A stretch of DNA of 26,081 nucleotides from CAURMH01 sp963525745 (GCA_963525745.1 CAURMH010000019.1:1-26081); one strand, 5' to 3'; positions 1 through 7,438 are shown, numbered from the stretch's first letter. Notes: generated by a model not told the origin, from the sequence alone. Translations and numbers: made by a program.

Positions 1-1
1 A

Positions 2-937
2 ACTGCTCAAGGCGTTCAAACGCAAGATATTATTAAGATCTCCGCAACGTCCGGTCTAACACCGGCACCTCAAGTGCGAGATCATAAAGTTGAAGTAGCA
101 AAACTGGTTGACGTTACCACCTGTATCGGCTGTAAAGCTTGCCAAGTTGGTTGTTCGGTGTGGAATGACATTCGTTCTGATGTTAATGCTGAATGCGTAG
201 GGATTTATGACAACCCGGTTGATCTGAACCCGAAAGCATGGACAGTTATGCGCTTTAACGAAGTGGAAGAAAACGATCGTTTAGAATGGTTAATCCGTAA
301 AGACGGTTGTATGCACTGTCAAGAACCGGGCTGTTTGAAAGCTTGCCCGGCGCCGGGTGCAATCATTCAATATAAAAACGGCATTGTGGATTTCCAATCC
401 GACAAATGTATCGGTTGCGGTTACTGTATCGCCGGTTGTCCGTTCAACATTCCACGTATGAATCCGGAAGACAATCGTGTGTACAAATGTACCCTTTGTG
501 TTGACCGTGTTTCTGTGGGACAAGAACCGGCTTGTGTGAAAACTTGTCCGACCGGCGCGCTTCGTTTCGGTTCTAAAGAAGAAATGAAAGTGTACGCAGA
601 ACAACGTATTGCGGAACTTAAAGCTCGCGGTTATGAAAACGCAGGACTTTACGATCCGGAAGGGGTCGGCGGTACTCATGTTATGTATGTGTTGCATCAC
701 GCCGATAAACCGGAACTTTACAACGGACTTCCGAAAGATCCGCAAATTGATATTAGCGTGACATTATGGAAAGACGTTCTCAAACCGGTTGCTGCGGTGG
801 CCATGGGCGGTTTGGCATTAGCCGAAATCGGCCATTACTTAACCGTCGGCCCGAACGTGGAAGAAGATGTGGAAGATCATCACCACGAATTTGAAGACGA
901 AGATAAACATGCCAAAAAGGGAGAACAACATGAGTAA
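2..937 (+). CDS. fdxH: Formate dehydrogenase iron-sulfur (beta) subunit, 5'-partial
   Basis: This is the electron-transfer subunit of the membrane-bound, periplasm-facing formate dehydrogenase (FdnGHI/FdoGHI type). It passes electrons from the molybdo-selenoprotein alpha subunit to the cytochrome b subunit. The frame is open from base 2, and its first residues (TAQGVQTQDIIK) match the start of known FdnH/FdxH proteins, so the start codon probably lies just outside the window. The GTG at 74 is internal. Four ferredoxin-type cysteine clusters are visible (CIGCKACQVGC, CMHCQEPGCLKAC, CIGCGYCIAGC, and CTLC paired with CVKTC), giving four 4Fe-4S centres. A single membrane helix lies near the C-terminus (KPVAAVAMGGLALAEIGHYL), followed by a His- and acid-rich tail. 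Its last 8 bases overlap fdnI, so translational coupling is likely. The catalytic subunit gene should lie immediately to the left, outside the window. Confidence 0.96.
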   Translation, partial: TAQGVQTQDIIKISATSGLTPAPQVRDHKVEVAKLVDVTTCIGCKACQVGCSVWNDIRSDVNAECVGIYDNPVDLNPKAWTVMRFNEVEENDRLEWLIRKDGCMHCQEPGCLKACPAPGAIIQYKNGIVDFQSDKCIGCGYCIAGCPFNIPRMNPEDNRVYKCTLCVDRVSVGQEPACVKTCPTGALRFGSKEEMKVYAEQRIAELKARGYENAGLYDPEGVGGTHVMYVLHHADKPELYNGLPKDPQIDISVTLWKDVLKPVAAVAMGGLALAEIGHYLTVGPNVEEDVEDHHHEFEDEDKHAKKGEQHE

Positions 938-1646
938 AATTGAAATTAGCAACGATACTCGCGTTATTCGTCACAGAACGCCTGCGCGTATCAGCCACTG
1001 GTTGTTGGTGATCTGCTTCTTTATGACAATGTTCACCGGCGTGGCGTTTTTCTTCCCTGATTTTGCGTGGTTGACGGAAATTCTAGGTACGCCGCAATTG
1101 GCTCGGGCAATTCACCCGTTCACCGGAATTTTAATGTTCTTCGCCTTTATTTACCTTGCGTTATTGTATTGGGATCATAACATTCCGGAAAAAAACGATA
1201 TTCGTTGGGCAAAAGGCATGCTTGAAGTATTAAAAGGCAACGAGCACGCGGTCGCGGATAACGGCAAATATAACCTCGGTCAAAAAATGCTCTTTTGGAC
1301 ATTAAACTTGGCCATGCTGACATTACTTGTGACCGGTATCATTATGTGGCGTCAATACTTCTCGCACTACTTCTCCATTCCAGTGCTCAGAATCGCGATT
1401 CTGCTTCACTCAGCCAGTGCGTTTATGCTATTCACCGGTATTTTGGTGCATATGTACATGGCGTTCTGGGTGAAAGGTTCCATTCGCGGCATTGTAGAAG
1501 GTTGGGTTACTGTTCGCTGGGCGAAAAAACACCACCCGAAATGGTACCGTGAAGAAGTGCTCGAAGAATTGGAACAAGACCTGATCAACGAACAGGAAGG
1601 GAAAAATCTCAAGACCAAAGTTCTATTTAAAGGTTTTGGAAAATAG
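930..1646 (+). CDS. fdnI: Formate dehydrogenase cytochrome b556 (gamma) subunit
   Basis: This 238-residue integral membrane subunit (also called fdoI or fdxI) carries two haems b and reduces the quinone pool with electrons from FdxH. Start ATG 930 is chosen because it overlaps the fdxH stop (ATGAGTAA), has a GGGAG ribosome-binding site 6 bases upstream, and gives the usual N-terminus. A longer in-frame reading from 867 would lie inside fdxH and is rejected. Four hydrophobic helices are visible. The four haem-ligand histidines of the E. coli protein appear at H23, H62, H160 and H174, with the spacing preserved. The gene is followed directly by an inverted USS hairpin. Confidence 0.95.
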   Translation: MSKIEISNDTRVIRHRTPARISHWLLVICFFMTMFTGVAFFFPDFAWLTEILGTPQLARAIHPFTGILMFFAFIYLALLYWDHNIPEKNDIRWAKGMLEVLKGNEHAVADNGKYNLGQKMLFWTLNLAMLTLLVTGIIMWRQYFSHYFSIPVLRIAILLHSASAFMLFTGILVHMYMAFWVKGSIRGIVEGWVTVRWAKKHHPKWYREEVLEELEQDLINEQEGKNLKTKVLFKGFGK

Positions 1647-1662
1647 CCCTGTATAATGCAAG

Positions 1663-1690
1663 AAAAGTGCGGCTAATTGACCGCACTTTT
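1663..1690 (+). terminator. Inverted USS hairpin between fdnI and fdhE
   Basis: A perfect 10-base-pair stem (AAAAGTGCGG with CCGCACTTTT) encloses an 8-base loop and runs into a T-rich stretch. The right arm contains a perfect USS (complement, 1680-1688); the left arm ends in C instead of T. It starts 16 bases after the fdnI stop and should act as a terminator or attenuator for fdx transcripts before they reach fdhE. Confidence 0.75.
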
Positions 1691-1741
1691 TATTATGTAA
1701 CCCGAAAACGGACTTACCGGACCGTGATTAAAGAGAACATT

Positions 1742-2653
1742 ATGAGTATCAAAATCCTCTCCGAAGCGGAGATTAAAGAACAGAAAAAAAATTCTTACGA
1801 AACCCCGGCGGTACTATTCGCCAACCCGAAAAATCTGTATCAACGTCGCGCCAAACGCTTAAGAGAATTAGCGAAAGATCATCCTCTTGCCGACTATCTT
1901 TTATTTGTCGCGGATGTGGTGGAAAGCCAACTCACAACCCTTGAAAAAAATCCGCTGCCTAAACAAGATTTAGCACATTTAAGCGGCACCGAACCGCTCA
2001 ATGCCAAAAAATTCAAACGCGATACCATTTGGCGCGAATATTTAACGGAAATTCTAAGTGAAGTAAAAACAAAGGCAAACGAACAAGTTGTCGCCACAAT
2101 CGACTCGTTGGAAAAAGCTTCAAGCGGCGAATTGGAAGAAATGGCAAACCATTTGCTCGCACAAGCATTCAATTTAGTTGGCAGCGACAAAGCGGTATTT
2201 ATTTGGGCAGCATTATCGCTTTATTGGCTCCAACTGGCGCAGCAAATTCCTCACCACAGCCGTCTGGAAAACACCGAGAACCTGCATTATTGCCCGGTTT
2301 GCGGCTGTGCACCGGTTACCAGTATGATTCATATCGGCTCGTCACAAGGTCTGCGCTATTTGCATTGCTCCCTTTGTGAAAGCGAATGGAATTTGGTACG
2401 CGCCCAATGCACCAACTGCAACGGCCACGATAAGCTGGAATTATGGTCATTAAACGAAGAACTGGCGCTGATTCGCGCGGAAACTTGCGGCAGCTGCGAA
2501 AGTTATTTAAAAATGCTGTTCCAAGAAAAAGATCCGAATGTCGAAGCCGTCGCCGATGACTTGACGTCAATTTTCTTAGATGTGGAAATGGAAGAAAAAG
2601 GCTTCGCCCGCAGTGGCTTAAATCCGTTCCTCTTTCCCGCTCAGGAAAATTAG
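1742..2653 (+). CDS. fdhE: Formate dehydrogenase accessory protein FdhE
   Basis: This 303-residue cytoplasmic rubredoxin-like protein is needed for activity of respiratory formate dehydrogenases. Four cysteine pairs are visible: C184/C187 (with a further C189), C209/C212, C223/C226 and C249/C252, as in E. coli FdhE, where they hold iron. Start ATG 1742 is preferred because it has an AAGAGAA site upstream and gives the family length. The in-frame ATG-like codon at 1667 lies inside the upstream hairpin. The gene lies 95 bases after fdnI with an inverted USS hairpin between them, so it may be expressed by readthrough or from its own promoter. Confidence 0.95.
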   Translation: MSIKILSEAEIKEQKKNSYETPAVLFANPKNLYQRRAKRLRELAKDHPLADYLLFVADVVESQLTTLEKNPLPKQDLAHLSGTEPLNAKKFKRDTIWREYLTEILSEVKTKANEQVVATIDSLEKASSGELEEMANHLLAQAFNLVGSDKAVFIWAALSLYWLQLAQQIPHHSRLENTENLHYCPVCGCAPVTSMIHIGSSQGLRYLHCSLCESEWNLVRAQCTNCNGHDKLELWSLNEELALIRAETCGSCESYLKMLFQEKDPNVEAVADDLTSIFLDVEMEEKGFARSGLNPFLFPAQEN

Positions 2654-2675
2654 CATAGTCGAAAATCTAAACGAT

Positions 2676-2704
2676 AAAAGTGCGGTCATTTTGGCCGTAT
2701 TTTT
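2676..2704 (+). terminator. USS-derived terminator downstream of fdhE
   Basis: The left arm AAAAGTGCGGTCA contains a perfect USS (2678-2686). It is followed by a 3-base loop and the right arm TGGCCGTATTTTT. In + strand RNA all 13 positions pair, three of them as G-U wobbles, and a T-run is built into the end. In - strand RNA the same three positions become A-C mismatches, so it should favour termination of fdhE over rimI. Confidence 0.75.
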
Positions 2705-2708
2705 AATT

Positions 2709-3155
2709 TTAAATGGATAAATAACAAGCCATCACAACGGCATTTTCCCGTCCGCCATTTGGCAAAGGGTAATAATTCTTCCGAATATCCACTTCGTTAA
2801 AGCCTAATTTTTCGTACAAATGACGCGCCGGATTGGATTCCCGCACTTCAAGCCACAAAGTCTTAACGGCACGCTCAGTTAACCGCGTCATTAACTCTCT
2901 CAGCAATAATTCTCCCATCCCCTTGCCCTGCCGCGTCGGCTCAACAGCAATATTAAATAAAGTGGCTTCATCTAAAACGGTTTGGCAAATCGCAAATCCG
3001 ATAATGTGATTATTTTCGACTAATTTTAGATTTAAATAGCGCTCGCCCCGATTATTTTTCAACGTGCCAAATGACCAAGGAATCAAATGCGCCTGCCGCT
3101 CGATTTCATATAAACGTTCAAAATCGTTATCATCAATAGGAAGAATAAGAGGCAT
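2709..3155 (-). CDS. rimI: Ribosomal protein bS18-alanine N-acetyltransferase
   Basis: This GNAT-family acetyltransferase transfers acetyl from acetyl-CoA to the N-terminal alanine of ribosomal protein S18. The protein has 148 residues, the same as E. coli RimI. The acetyl-CoA pyrophosphate loop is visible as RQGKGMG, and the C-terminal half has the typical ESNPARHLYEKLGF and NYYP segments. ATG 3155 is chosen because it follows the holD stop by one base (TAATATG), indicating coupled translation. An upstream in-frame GTG at 3188 would overlap holD by 32 bases and extend the protein beyond the family length. It is the last gene of a three-gene operon, convergent with fdhE. Confidence 0.95.
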   Translation of the reverse strand: MPLILPIDDNDFERLYEIERQAHLIPWSFGTLKNNRGERYLNLKLVENNHIIGFAICQTVLDEATLFNIAVEPTRQGKGMGELLLRELMTRLTERAVKTLWLEVRESNPARHLYEKLGFNEVDIRKNYYPLPNGGRENAVVMACYLSI

Positions 3156-3156
3156 A

Positions 3157-3561
3157 TTAGTTTTGTTGAATTTGTCGCCAAAAATCACGTTTGGCTTGGG
3201 AGCTAAGTTTAAACTGAGGCCAATCTAAGGTGCGATACAATTTTTCCGCATTAATACAATAGGGTAAAGTGCAGTCGATTTTTTCGGAATTTTCGGTAAA
3301 TAGGCAATATTGTAACGAATGTTGCAGATGGATATGTTGAATTTGATCGAAATTAAGACAAAGACAGTCTGCCGCATTTAGATCAATTGCGCGTAAAATA
3401 TCGGTTAATAAAGGCTCCCCCGAAACAACTGTATCCGAAACCACAATTAGCCGAATATTTTCAGCGACAGTAATTCCTATCGCCCCTTGCAGGACATGGG
3501 GGCGACGGAGCTGCCATTGGCTAATCCCCATTGCCTCCAATAATAAATCACGTCTATTCAT
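3157..3561 (-). CDS. holD: DNA polymerase III psi subunit
   Basis: This is the small clamp-loader accessory protein that pairs with chi (HolC) and links the gamma/tau complex to SSB. The protein has 134 residues, close to the usual length of about 135. The N-terminal segment MNRRDLLLEAMGISQWQLRRP matches the most conserved part of HolD (E. coli GITQWSLRRP). Start ATG 3561 overlaps the stop of the upstream lipoprotein gene (ATGAATAG, 8 shared bases). A longer start at 3603 would lie inside that gene and is not needed. holD followed by rimI is the usual order in Gammaproteobacteria. Confidence 0.92.
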   Translation of the reverse strand: MNRRDLLLEAMGISQWQLRRPHVLQGAIGITVAENIRLIVVSDTVVSGEPLLTDILRAIDLNAADCLCLNFDQIQHIHLQHSLQYCLFTENSEKIDCTLPYCINAEKLYRTLDWPQFKLSSQAKRDFWRQIQQN

Positions 3562-4135
3562 AAGAATAACTGATGGCATCCAGCGGATAGCGGTCGAGGG
3601 CATTCACAATGGCCGATTCTTGTTCAGGAGTCAACTTTTGCTGATAGGAAGTAAAGCTTCGGTAAGAAACAATATTTTTCTCTTTATGGATCACGGCAAT
3701 ATAACGTTTAAATTTATCGCTGTCACAAGCGTAATAAGGCACCACTCCGCCAATCGGTTTCAAATCGCAGGTTGTTTTATTTTTCGCTAGAAAGCGCGCT
3801 GTTAATGTCGGCTCAAGATTGACTTCTTTCAGATAAAACGTATCGCTTAAAATGGCCTTTCGATGCTCAGGTGCCATATTTAGTGCGAAACTGACAAAAC
3901 GGGGCTCACTGCCATTAACGGCACGCGTCAATTTAACAAATTTCTCACCGTTAAAATCAATTTCTATGCCTGATGTTTTAAGTTTCTCAAATTGTTCATC
4001 CAATTTTTGAAAAACTTTTTGCTGCTCGGGCGAAATCGTTTCCGTTTTCGGCGAGGTATTTTGTGGAACCAAAGGAAGCAATTGACAACCTGATAACAAG
4101 GCCGTTAACACCGCGATAAACAAGACTTTTTTCAT
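3554..4135 (-). CDS. Predicted lipoprotein, unknown function
   Basis: This 193-residue protein has a clear lipoprotein signal: K2 and K3, a hydrophobic stretch, and lipobox L14-S15-G16-C17, so the mature protein should be lipidated at C17 and membrane-anchored. Residue 18 is Q, which fits outer-membrane sorting. Beyond the signal I recognise no family. The mature part starts with a Pro/Thr/Ser-rich linker, then a charged segment (EQQKVFQKLDEQFEKLKTSG), and has two further cysteines (in KTTCDLK and YYACDSD) that could form a disulfide in the periplasm. A good AAGGA site precedes ATG 4135. It is the first gene of the operon with holD and rimI and overlaps holD by 8 bases, an odd pairing of an envelope protein with replication and ribosome-modification genes. 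Confidence 0.85.
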   Translation of the reverse strand: MKKVLFIAVLTALLSGCQLLPLVPQNTSPKTETISPEQQKVFQKLDEQFEKLKTSGIEIDFNGEKFVKLTRAVNGSEPRFVSFALNMAPEHRKAILSDTFYLKEVNLEPTLTARFLAKNKTTCDLKPIGGVVPYYACDSDKFKRYIAVIHKEKNIVSYRSFTSYQQKLTPEQESAIVNALDRYPLDAISYSYE

Positions 4136-4249
4136 CGAAAATTCCTTAACTAAAAATCATGTCGTCATGCTAAAATGACGCTAAACGCGCCGATAGAGAT
4201 AAATTCGGCGGTGCGTAATTTTAACGAATAAAATAACAGGATTCAAAGG
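4136..4249. promoter_or_regulatory. Divergent intergenic region with two inverted repeats
   Basis: This 114-base gap separates the lipoprotein gene (leftward) from rsmC (rightward) and should hold both promoters. Two short inverted repeats are visible: CGTCAT (4163-4168) with ATGACG (4175-4180), and CGCCGA (4188-4193) with TCGGCG (4205-4210). I could not identify a convincing -35/-10 pair for either direction. Confidence 0.4.
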
Positions 4250-5242
4250 TTGATTTCTCTCGAAAGCGAAGTTCTACAGCGTCATTTACCGCTCTTTTAT
4301 GGAAAAAAAATTCTATTTAGCGGTGCGCTTTACGATCAATTTCCACAACAATTGTCCGAACATTGTCGATCGGTTTCTGTTTGGAGCTGGTATTTTGATT
4401 ACGCCAAAAATCAAAGTGCGGTTAATTTCTCGATTAAATTCGAAGCGGAGGTGGATCTTGTCGTGTATTATTGGACTAAAAATAAAGAAGAAGTTAATTT
4501 TCAACTCATGCAACTGCTTGCAAATAGCAAACCGGCGCAAGAATTTTTGATTGTCGGTGAAAATCGTTGTGGTATCCGTTCCGTGGAAAAATTACTTCAA
4601 CCTTACGGTGATATTTACAAAATCGATTCGGCACGTCGCTGCGGGTTGTATCATTTTTCTCTGAAAAAACCACCGCACTTTGATCTTGAAAGCTACTGGC
4701 GGCATTATCAGCACCCGTCTCTCAACAACCTCACCATTTATAGCCTACCCGGCGTATTTAGCGCCAAACAATTGGATGACGGTACAGCACTGCTGCTTTC
4801 TACGCTCAATGAGCCTATAACGGGCAAGGTTTTAGATCTCGGCTGCGGCGCAGGGGTTATCGGCGCTATAATTAAAAAATACTCTCCTACCGCGAGTGTT
4901 ACGCTCTCCGATATTCACGCCATGGCGATCGCTTCTGCGCGTCGCACATTTAAAGAAAATCAGCTTGACGGTGAAGTCATTGCCAGTGACGTATTTTCCC
5001 ATATTCAAGGAAAATTTAATCTAATTATTTCCAATCCGCCTTTTCACGACGGTATCGATACGGCTTATCGGGCAACTACCGAGCTCATCCAAAAAGCGAA
5101 ATGTCATCTGACTGTCGGAGGCGAATTACGCCTTGTCGCCAATGCCTTCTTGCCTTACCCTCACTTATTGCAACAATATTTCGGTGGATTTAAAGTGATT
5201 GCACAAAATAATAAATTTAAAGTCTATTCTACAAAAAATTAA
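4250..5242 (+). CDS. rsmC: 16S rRNA (guanine1207-N2)-methyltransferase
   Basis: This SAM-dependent enzyme methylates N2 of G1207 in helix 34 of 16S rRNA in the assembled 30S subunit. The protein has 330 residues and the two-domain form of RsmC: a degenerate N-terminal methyltransferase-like domain and a catalytic C-terminal domain. The SAM-binding motif VLDLGCGAG starts at V194 and the catalytic NPPF is N262-F265. The start is a TTG at 4250; it gives the conserved N-terminus MISLESEVLQRHL and has an AGGA site 8 bases upstream. The gene contains two USS cores (4414-4422 and 4672-4680). The next gene follows after 9 bases. Confidence 0.95.
   Translation: MISLESEVLQRHLPLFYGKKILFSGALYDQFPQQLSEHCRSVSVWSWYFDYAKNQSAVNFSIKFEAEVDLVVYYWTKNKEEVNFQLMQLLANSKPAQEFLIVGENRCGIRSVEKLLQPYGDIYKIDSARRCGLYHFSLKKPPHFDLESYWRHYQHPSLNNLTIYSLPGVFSAKQLDDGTALLLSTLNEPITGKVLDLGCGAGVIGAIIKKYSPTASVTLSDIHAMAIASARRTFKENQLDGEVIASDVFSHIQGKFNLIISNPPFHDGIDTAYRATTELIQKAKCHLTVGGELRLVANAFLPYPHLLQQYFGGFKVIAQNNKFKVYSTKN
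4414..4422 (+). repeat. USS core in rsmC (first)
   Basis: A perfect AAGTGCGGT, read in the gene as AGT GCG GTT (Ser-Ala-Val, context NQSAVNFS). Confidence 0.95.
4672..4680 (-). repeat. USS core in rsmC (second)
   Basis: A perfect ACCGCACTT; the gene reads it in a third frame as CCA CCG CAC TTT (Pro-Pro-His-Phe). Confidence 0.95.
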
Positions 5243-5251
5243 GGAGAAATC

Positions 5252-5749
5252 ATGTTCTTAACCAGTTCAGCCATTCAGCAAGGAGAATTTGCCGATAAAT
5301 ATGGCAAACGCGGTGCGCAATTCAGCCCAAACGGCATGCCGACTTATTCCGTTCCTTTTGAAATTCACAATGCGCCACAAGGCACAAAATCTTTTGCGGT
5401 CGTGTTAGAAGACAAAGATGCGATCACGGCAAGCGGTTTTGTCTGGATTCACTGGCTTATTGCAAATCTTCAACGCACGGTGGTGGAAGAAAATGAAAGC
5501 CAACAAGCGACGGATTATATTCAAGGCGCAAATTCATGGGCGAGCGTACTCGGTAAATTCGATATTGCCGAAGCATCCGCCTATGGCGGTATGGCACCGC
5601 CAAACTGCCGACATCGTTATGAACTCATCGTTTATGCCCTTGATACAACGCTTGCGCTTTCTCAGGGCTTTCGCTTCAATGATCTTCATTTTGCGATGCA
5701 AGGACATATTTTGGCACAAGCCTCCCTTGTCGGAACCTATGATGTTTAA
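5252..5749 (+). CDS. YbhB/YbcL-family (PEBP-like) protein
   Basis: This 165-residue protein belongs to the phosphatidylethanolamine-binding protein superfamily, bacterial Raf-kinase-inhibitor-like branch (E. coli YbhB/YbcL). The family signature is visible: the VVLEDKDA strand, IHWLIANL, and the ligand-pocket motif GGMAPPNCRHRY. There is no signal peptide, so it is probably cytoplasmic like YbhB. The physiological ligand of bacterial members is not established. The start ATG 5252 has a strong AAGGAG site. It lies 9 bases after rsmC and is probably co-transcribed. Confidence 0.88.
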   Translation: MFLTSSAIQQGEFADKYGKRGAQFSPNGMPTYSVPFEIHNAPQGTKSFAVVLEDKDAITASGFVWIHWLIANLQRTVVEENESQQATDYIQGANSWASVLGKFDIAEASAYGGMAPPNCRHRYELIVYALDTTLALSQGFRFNDLHFAMQGHILAQASLVGTYDV

Positions 5750-5765
5750 AACTTTATGAATTCCG

Positions 5766-5774
5766 ACCGCACTT
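5766..5774 (-). repeat. USS core (intergenic)
   Basis: A perfect ACCGCACTT in the 71-base gap between the PEBP gene and phnA. No inverted partner is present, so it is not an obvious terminator. Confidence 0.9.
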
Positions 5775-5820
5775 TGACCCGATTTTAACGATTCAAACTT
5801 TTTATCATCAAGGAGATTTA

Positions 5821-6156
5821 ATGGAAAAAATGCCTCAATGCCCGCAATGCCACGGAGAATATGTTTACCACGATTCCGTTAATTTTGTTTGTCCGGATTG
5901 CGGATATGAATGGAATAACACGGATTCGGCCGCCGAAACCGACGAATTTATTGTTAAAGACAGTAACGGAAACATTCTACATGACGGCGATGACGTCATT
6001 TTAATCAAAGACCTAAAAGTAAAAGGCTCTTCGATTGTTTTAAAAAAGGGCACAAAAGCCAAAAATATTCGTTTGATTGATGCCAATCATGATGTTGATT
6101 GTAAAATCGACGGAGAATCTTTTTCATTAAAATCAGAATTCTTGAAAAAAGCCTAG
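5821..6156 (+). CDS. phnA: PhnA/YjdM-family zinc-ribbon protein
   Basis: This 111-residue protein has an N-terminal zinc ribbon (C7-PQ-C10 and C24-PD-C27) followed by the conserved PhnA C-terminal domain (VKDSNGN, DGDDVILIKDLKVKGSS, KGTKAKNIRL). This family is often annotated as an alkylphosphonate-utilisation protein because of its position in E. coli, but no enzymatic activity is firmly attached to it. It should not be confused with phosphonoacetate hydrolase, which shares the name. No phosphonate genes are nearby. The start ATG 5821 has an AAGGAG site. It ends next to a long USS hairpin shared with pheA. Confidence 0.9.
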   Translation: MEKMPQCPQCHGEYVYHDSVNFVCPDCGYEWNNTDSAAETDEFIVKDSNGNILHDGDDVILIKDLKVKGSSIVLKKGTKAKNIRLIDANHDVDCKIDGESFSLKSEFLKKA

Positions 6157-6171
6157 TTGATAATACAATGA

Positions 6172-6209
6172 AAAGTGCGGTTAATTTTCTGTAAAATTGA
6201 CCGCACTTT
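6172..6209. terminator. Bidirectional inverted USS terminator (phnA/pheA)
   Basis: Two perfect USS cores, 6173-6181 (+) and 6200-6208 (-), form the ends of a 17-base-pair stem with a 4-base loop (CTGT) and a single T-G position. A T-run follows on both strands. It lies between the convergent ends of phnA and pheA and should stop transcription from both sides. Confidence 0.85.
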
Positions 6210-6224
6210 GTTTTGATTTTAATC

Positions 6225-7382
6225 TTAAATTTTCACCGGCTTCACAATTTCGCTTGGGTAGCAACCCAATATTTTCAGGTAAGTGCTGTAATTTTTTAGT
6301 TCCTCCAACGCAATTTGTGTGTCCGGGTGATGAATATTCGCCTCAATTTCAAGGTAAAACATCTCTTCCCACGGCTTGCCATAAATCGGGCGCGATTCAA
6401 GCTTCGTCATATTAATACCGTGTTTCTTAAAAACAAGTAAGGCATCGACCAATGCACCGGCCTGTTGTGCCGTACTCATTAAAAGCAATGTTTTTGTATG
6501 AATTTGAGGAGACACTTCTCGCTCGGTTTTAGCAATAACAATAAAGCGTGTAATATTATTCGGTTGATTTGCAATATCACGTTTTAATACCTGCAAACCA
6601 TAAAGATTACCGCCATCTTCATTACCCAATGCGGCAATATTCGGTTTATTCAGACCGGAAACCAATTGCATAGCATGAGAACTGCTTTCACAATACTCGA
6701 TATGTACGCGATCAAGGCGCTGAATAAAATGACTACATTGTTGAATCACTTGAGGATGACTGTATAGCGTATCTATTTTTGCCAAGTCCTGTTGTTCGGT
6801 GACGAGAACACAATGTTTAATCGGGTAAGCCAATTCCCCCACAAGATAGAGCTCGGTGTGCTGCAAAAGATCATAAACTTCATTAATCGCCCCCGACGTT
6901 GTATTCTCCAAAGGAAGCACGCCAAAATCCGCTTCACCGTTTTGTACCTTTTCAAAAATCTGTGCAAAGGAATCGCAACTTAATTCGATTAATTTTTCCT
7001 GATAACGTGTGGCATAATTTCTTGCCGCAAGGTGCGAATAAGAGCCTCTTTTGCCTAAAAACGCGATATGGATACTTTGTTCCCGCTGTTCATTTAATTT
7101 TTTTTGTAAATAAACCTGCTGAGTTAAAACCGAATCTTCAATAATTTTCTGAAATATCGCCGTTATATATTGTGGTTCTAGCTGGTAGTTTTCATTTTCG
7201 GCAAATTTAATTAATTCGTTTAATAACTGCTGTTCACGATCAATATCCCTGAGCGCCTTCTGAGTAACTTCTTTACTCCGTACGACATCAAAAGCTAAAC
7301 GGTGGCGTTCTGATAATAATTTCAATAAATTACGGTCGATTTGTGTAATTTGTTGGCGAATTTCGGTTAAATCTAAAGCCAT
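6225..7382 (-). CDS. pheA: P-protein: chorismate mutase / prephenate dehydratase
   Basis: This bifunctional enzyme converts chorismate to prephenate and then to phenylpyruvate for phenylalanine synthesis. The protein has 385 residues, as in E. coli PheA. The N-terminal AroQ mutase domain keeps the active-site residues of E. coli shifted by two: R9, R26, K37, D46, R49, E50. The dehydratase domain starts at about residue 105 (IAFLGKRGSYSH) and includes the catalytic NNITRF motif. A C-terminal ACT domain with ESRPIYGKPWEEMFYLE carries the ESRP phenylalanine-binding motif, so feedback inhibition is expected. Start ATG 7382 has an AAGG about 11 bases upstream. It lies 72 bases after lpxC, behind a terminator, and no leader peptide with a phenylalanine run is visible. 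Confidence 0.96.
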   Translation of the reverse strand: MALDLTEIRQQITQIDRNLLKLLSERHRLAFDVVRSKEVTQKALRDIDREQQLLNELIKFAENENYQLEPQYITAIFQKIIEDSVLTQQVYLQKKLNEQREQSIHIAFLGKRGSYSHLAARNYATRYQEKLIELSCDSFAQIFEKVQNGEADFGVLPLENTTSGAINEVYDLLQHTELYLVGELAYPIKHCVLVTEQQDLAKIDTLYSHPQVIQQCSHFIQRLDRVHIEYCESSSHAMQLVSGLNKPNIAALGNEDGGNLYGLQVLKRDIANQPNNITRFIVIAKTEREVSPQIHTKTLLLMSTAQQAGALVDALLVFKKHGINMTKLESRPIYGKPWEEMFYLEIEANIHHPDTQIALEELKNYSTYLKILGCYPSEIVKPVKI

Positions 7383-7407
7383 TTTTTTTAATACCTTAAA
7401 AAATAAA

Positions 7408-7438
7408 AAAGCTATACTTCAAAAAGAAATATAGCTTT
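7408..7438 (-). terminator. Intrinsic terminator after lpxC
   Basis: In - strand RNA the arms AAAGCTATATTTC and GAAGTATAGCTTT pair over 13 positions (one U-G) around a 5-base loop of T and are followed by TTTATTTTTT. It lies 16 bases after the lpxC stop and 25 bases before the pheA start, so it marks the end of the dcw transcript. Confidence 0.8.

Noticed and set aside
290..745. A 151-codon - strand frame inside fdxH
   Set aside because: It is the complement of a gene with four clear iron-sulfur motifs and has no supporting start signals.
5766..5774. The USS between the PEBP gene and phnA as a terminator
   Set aside because: No complementary arm is found nearby, and the following sequence does not form a hairpin with a T-run.
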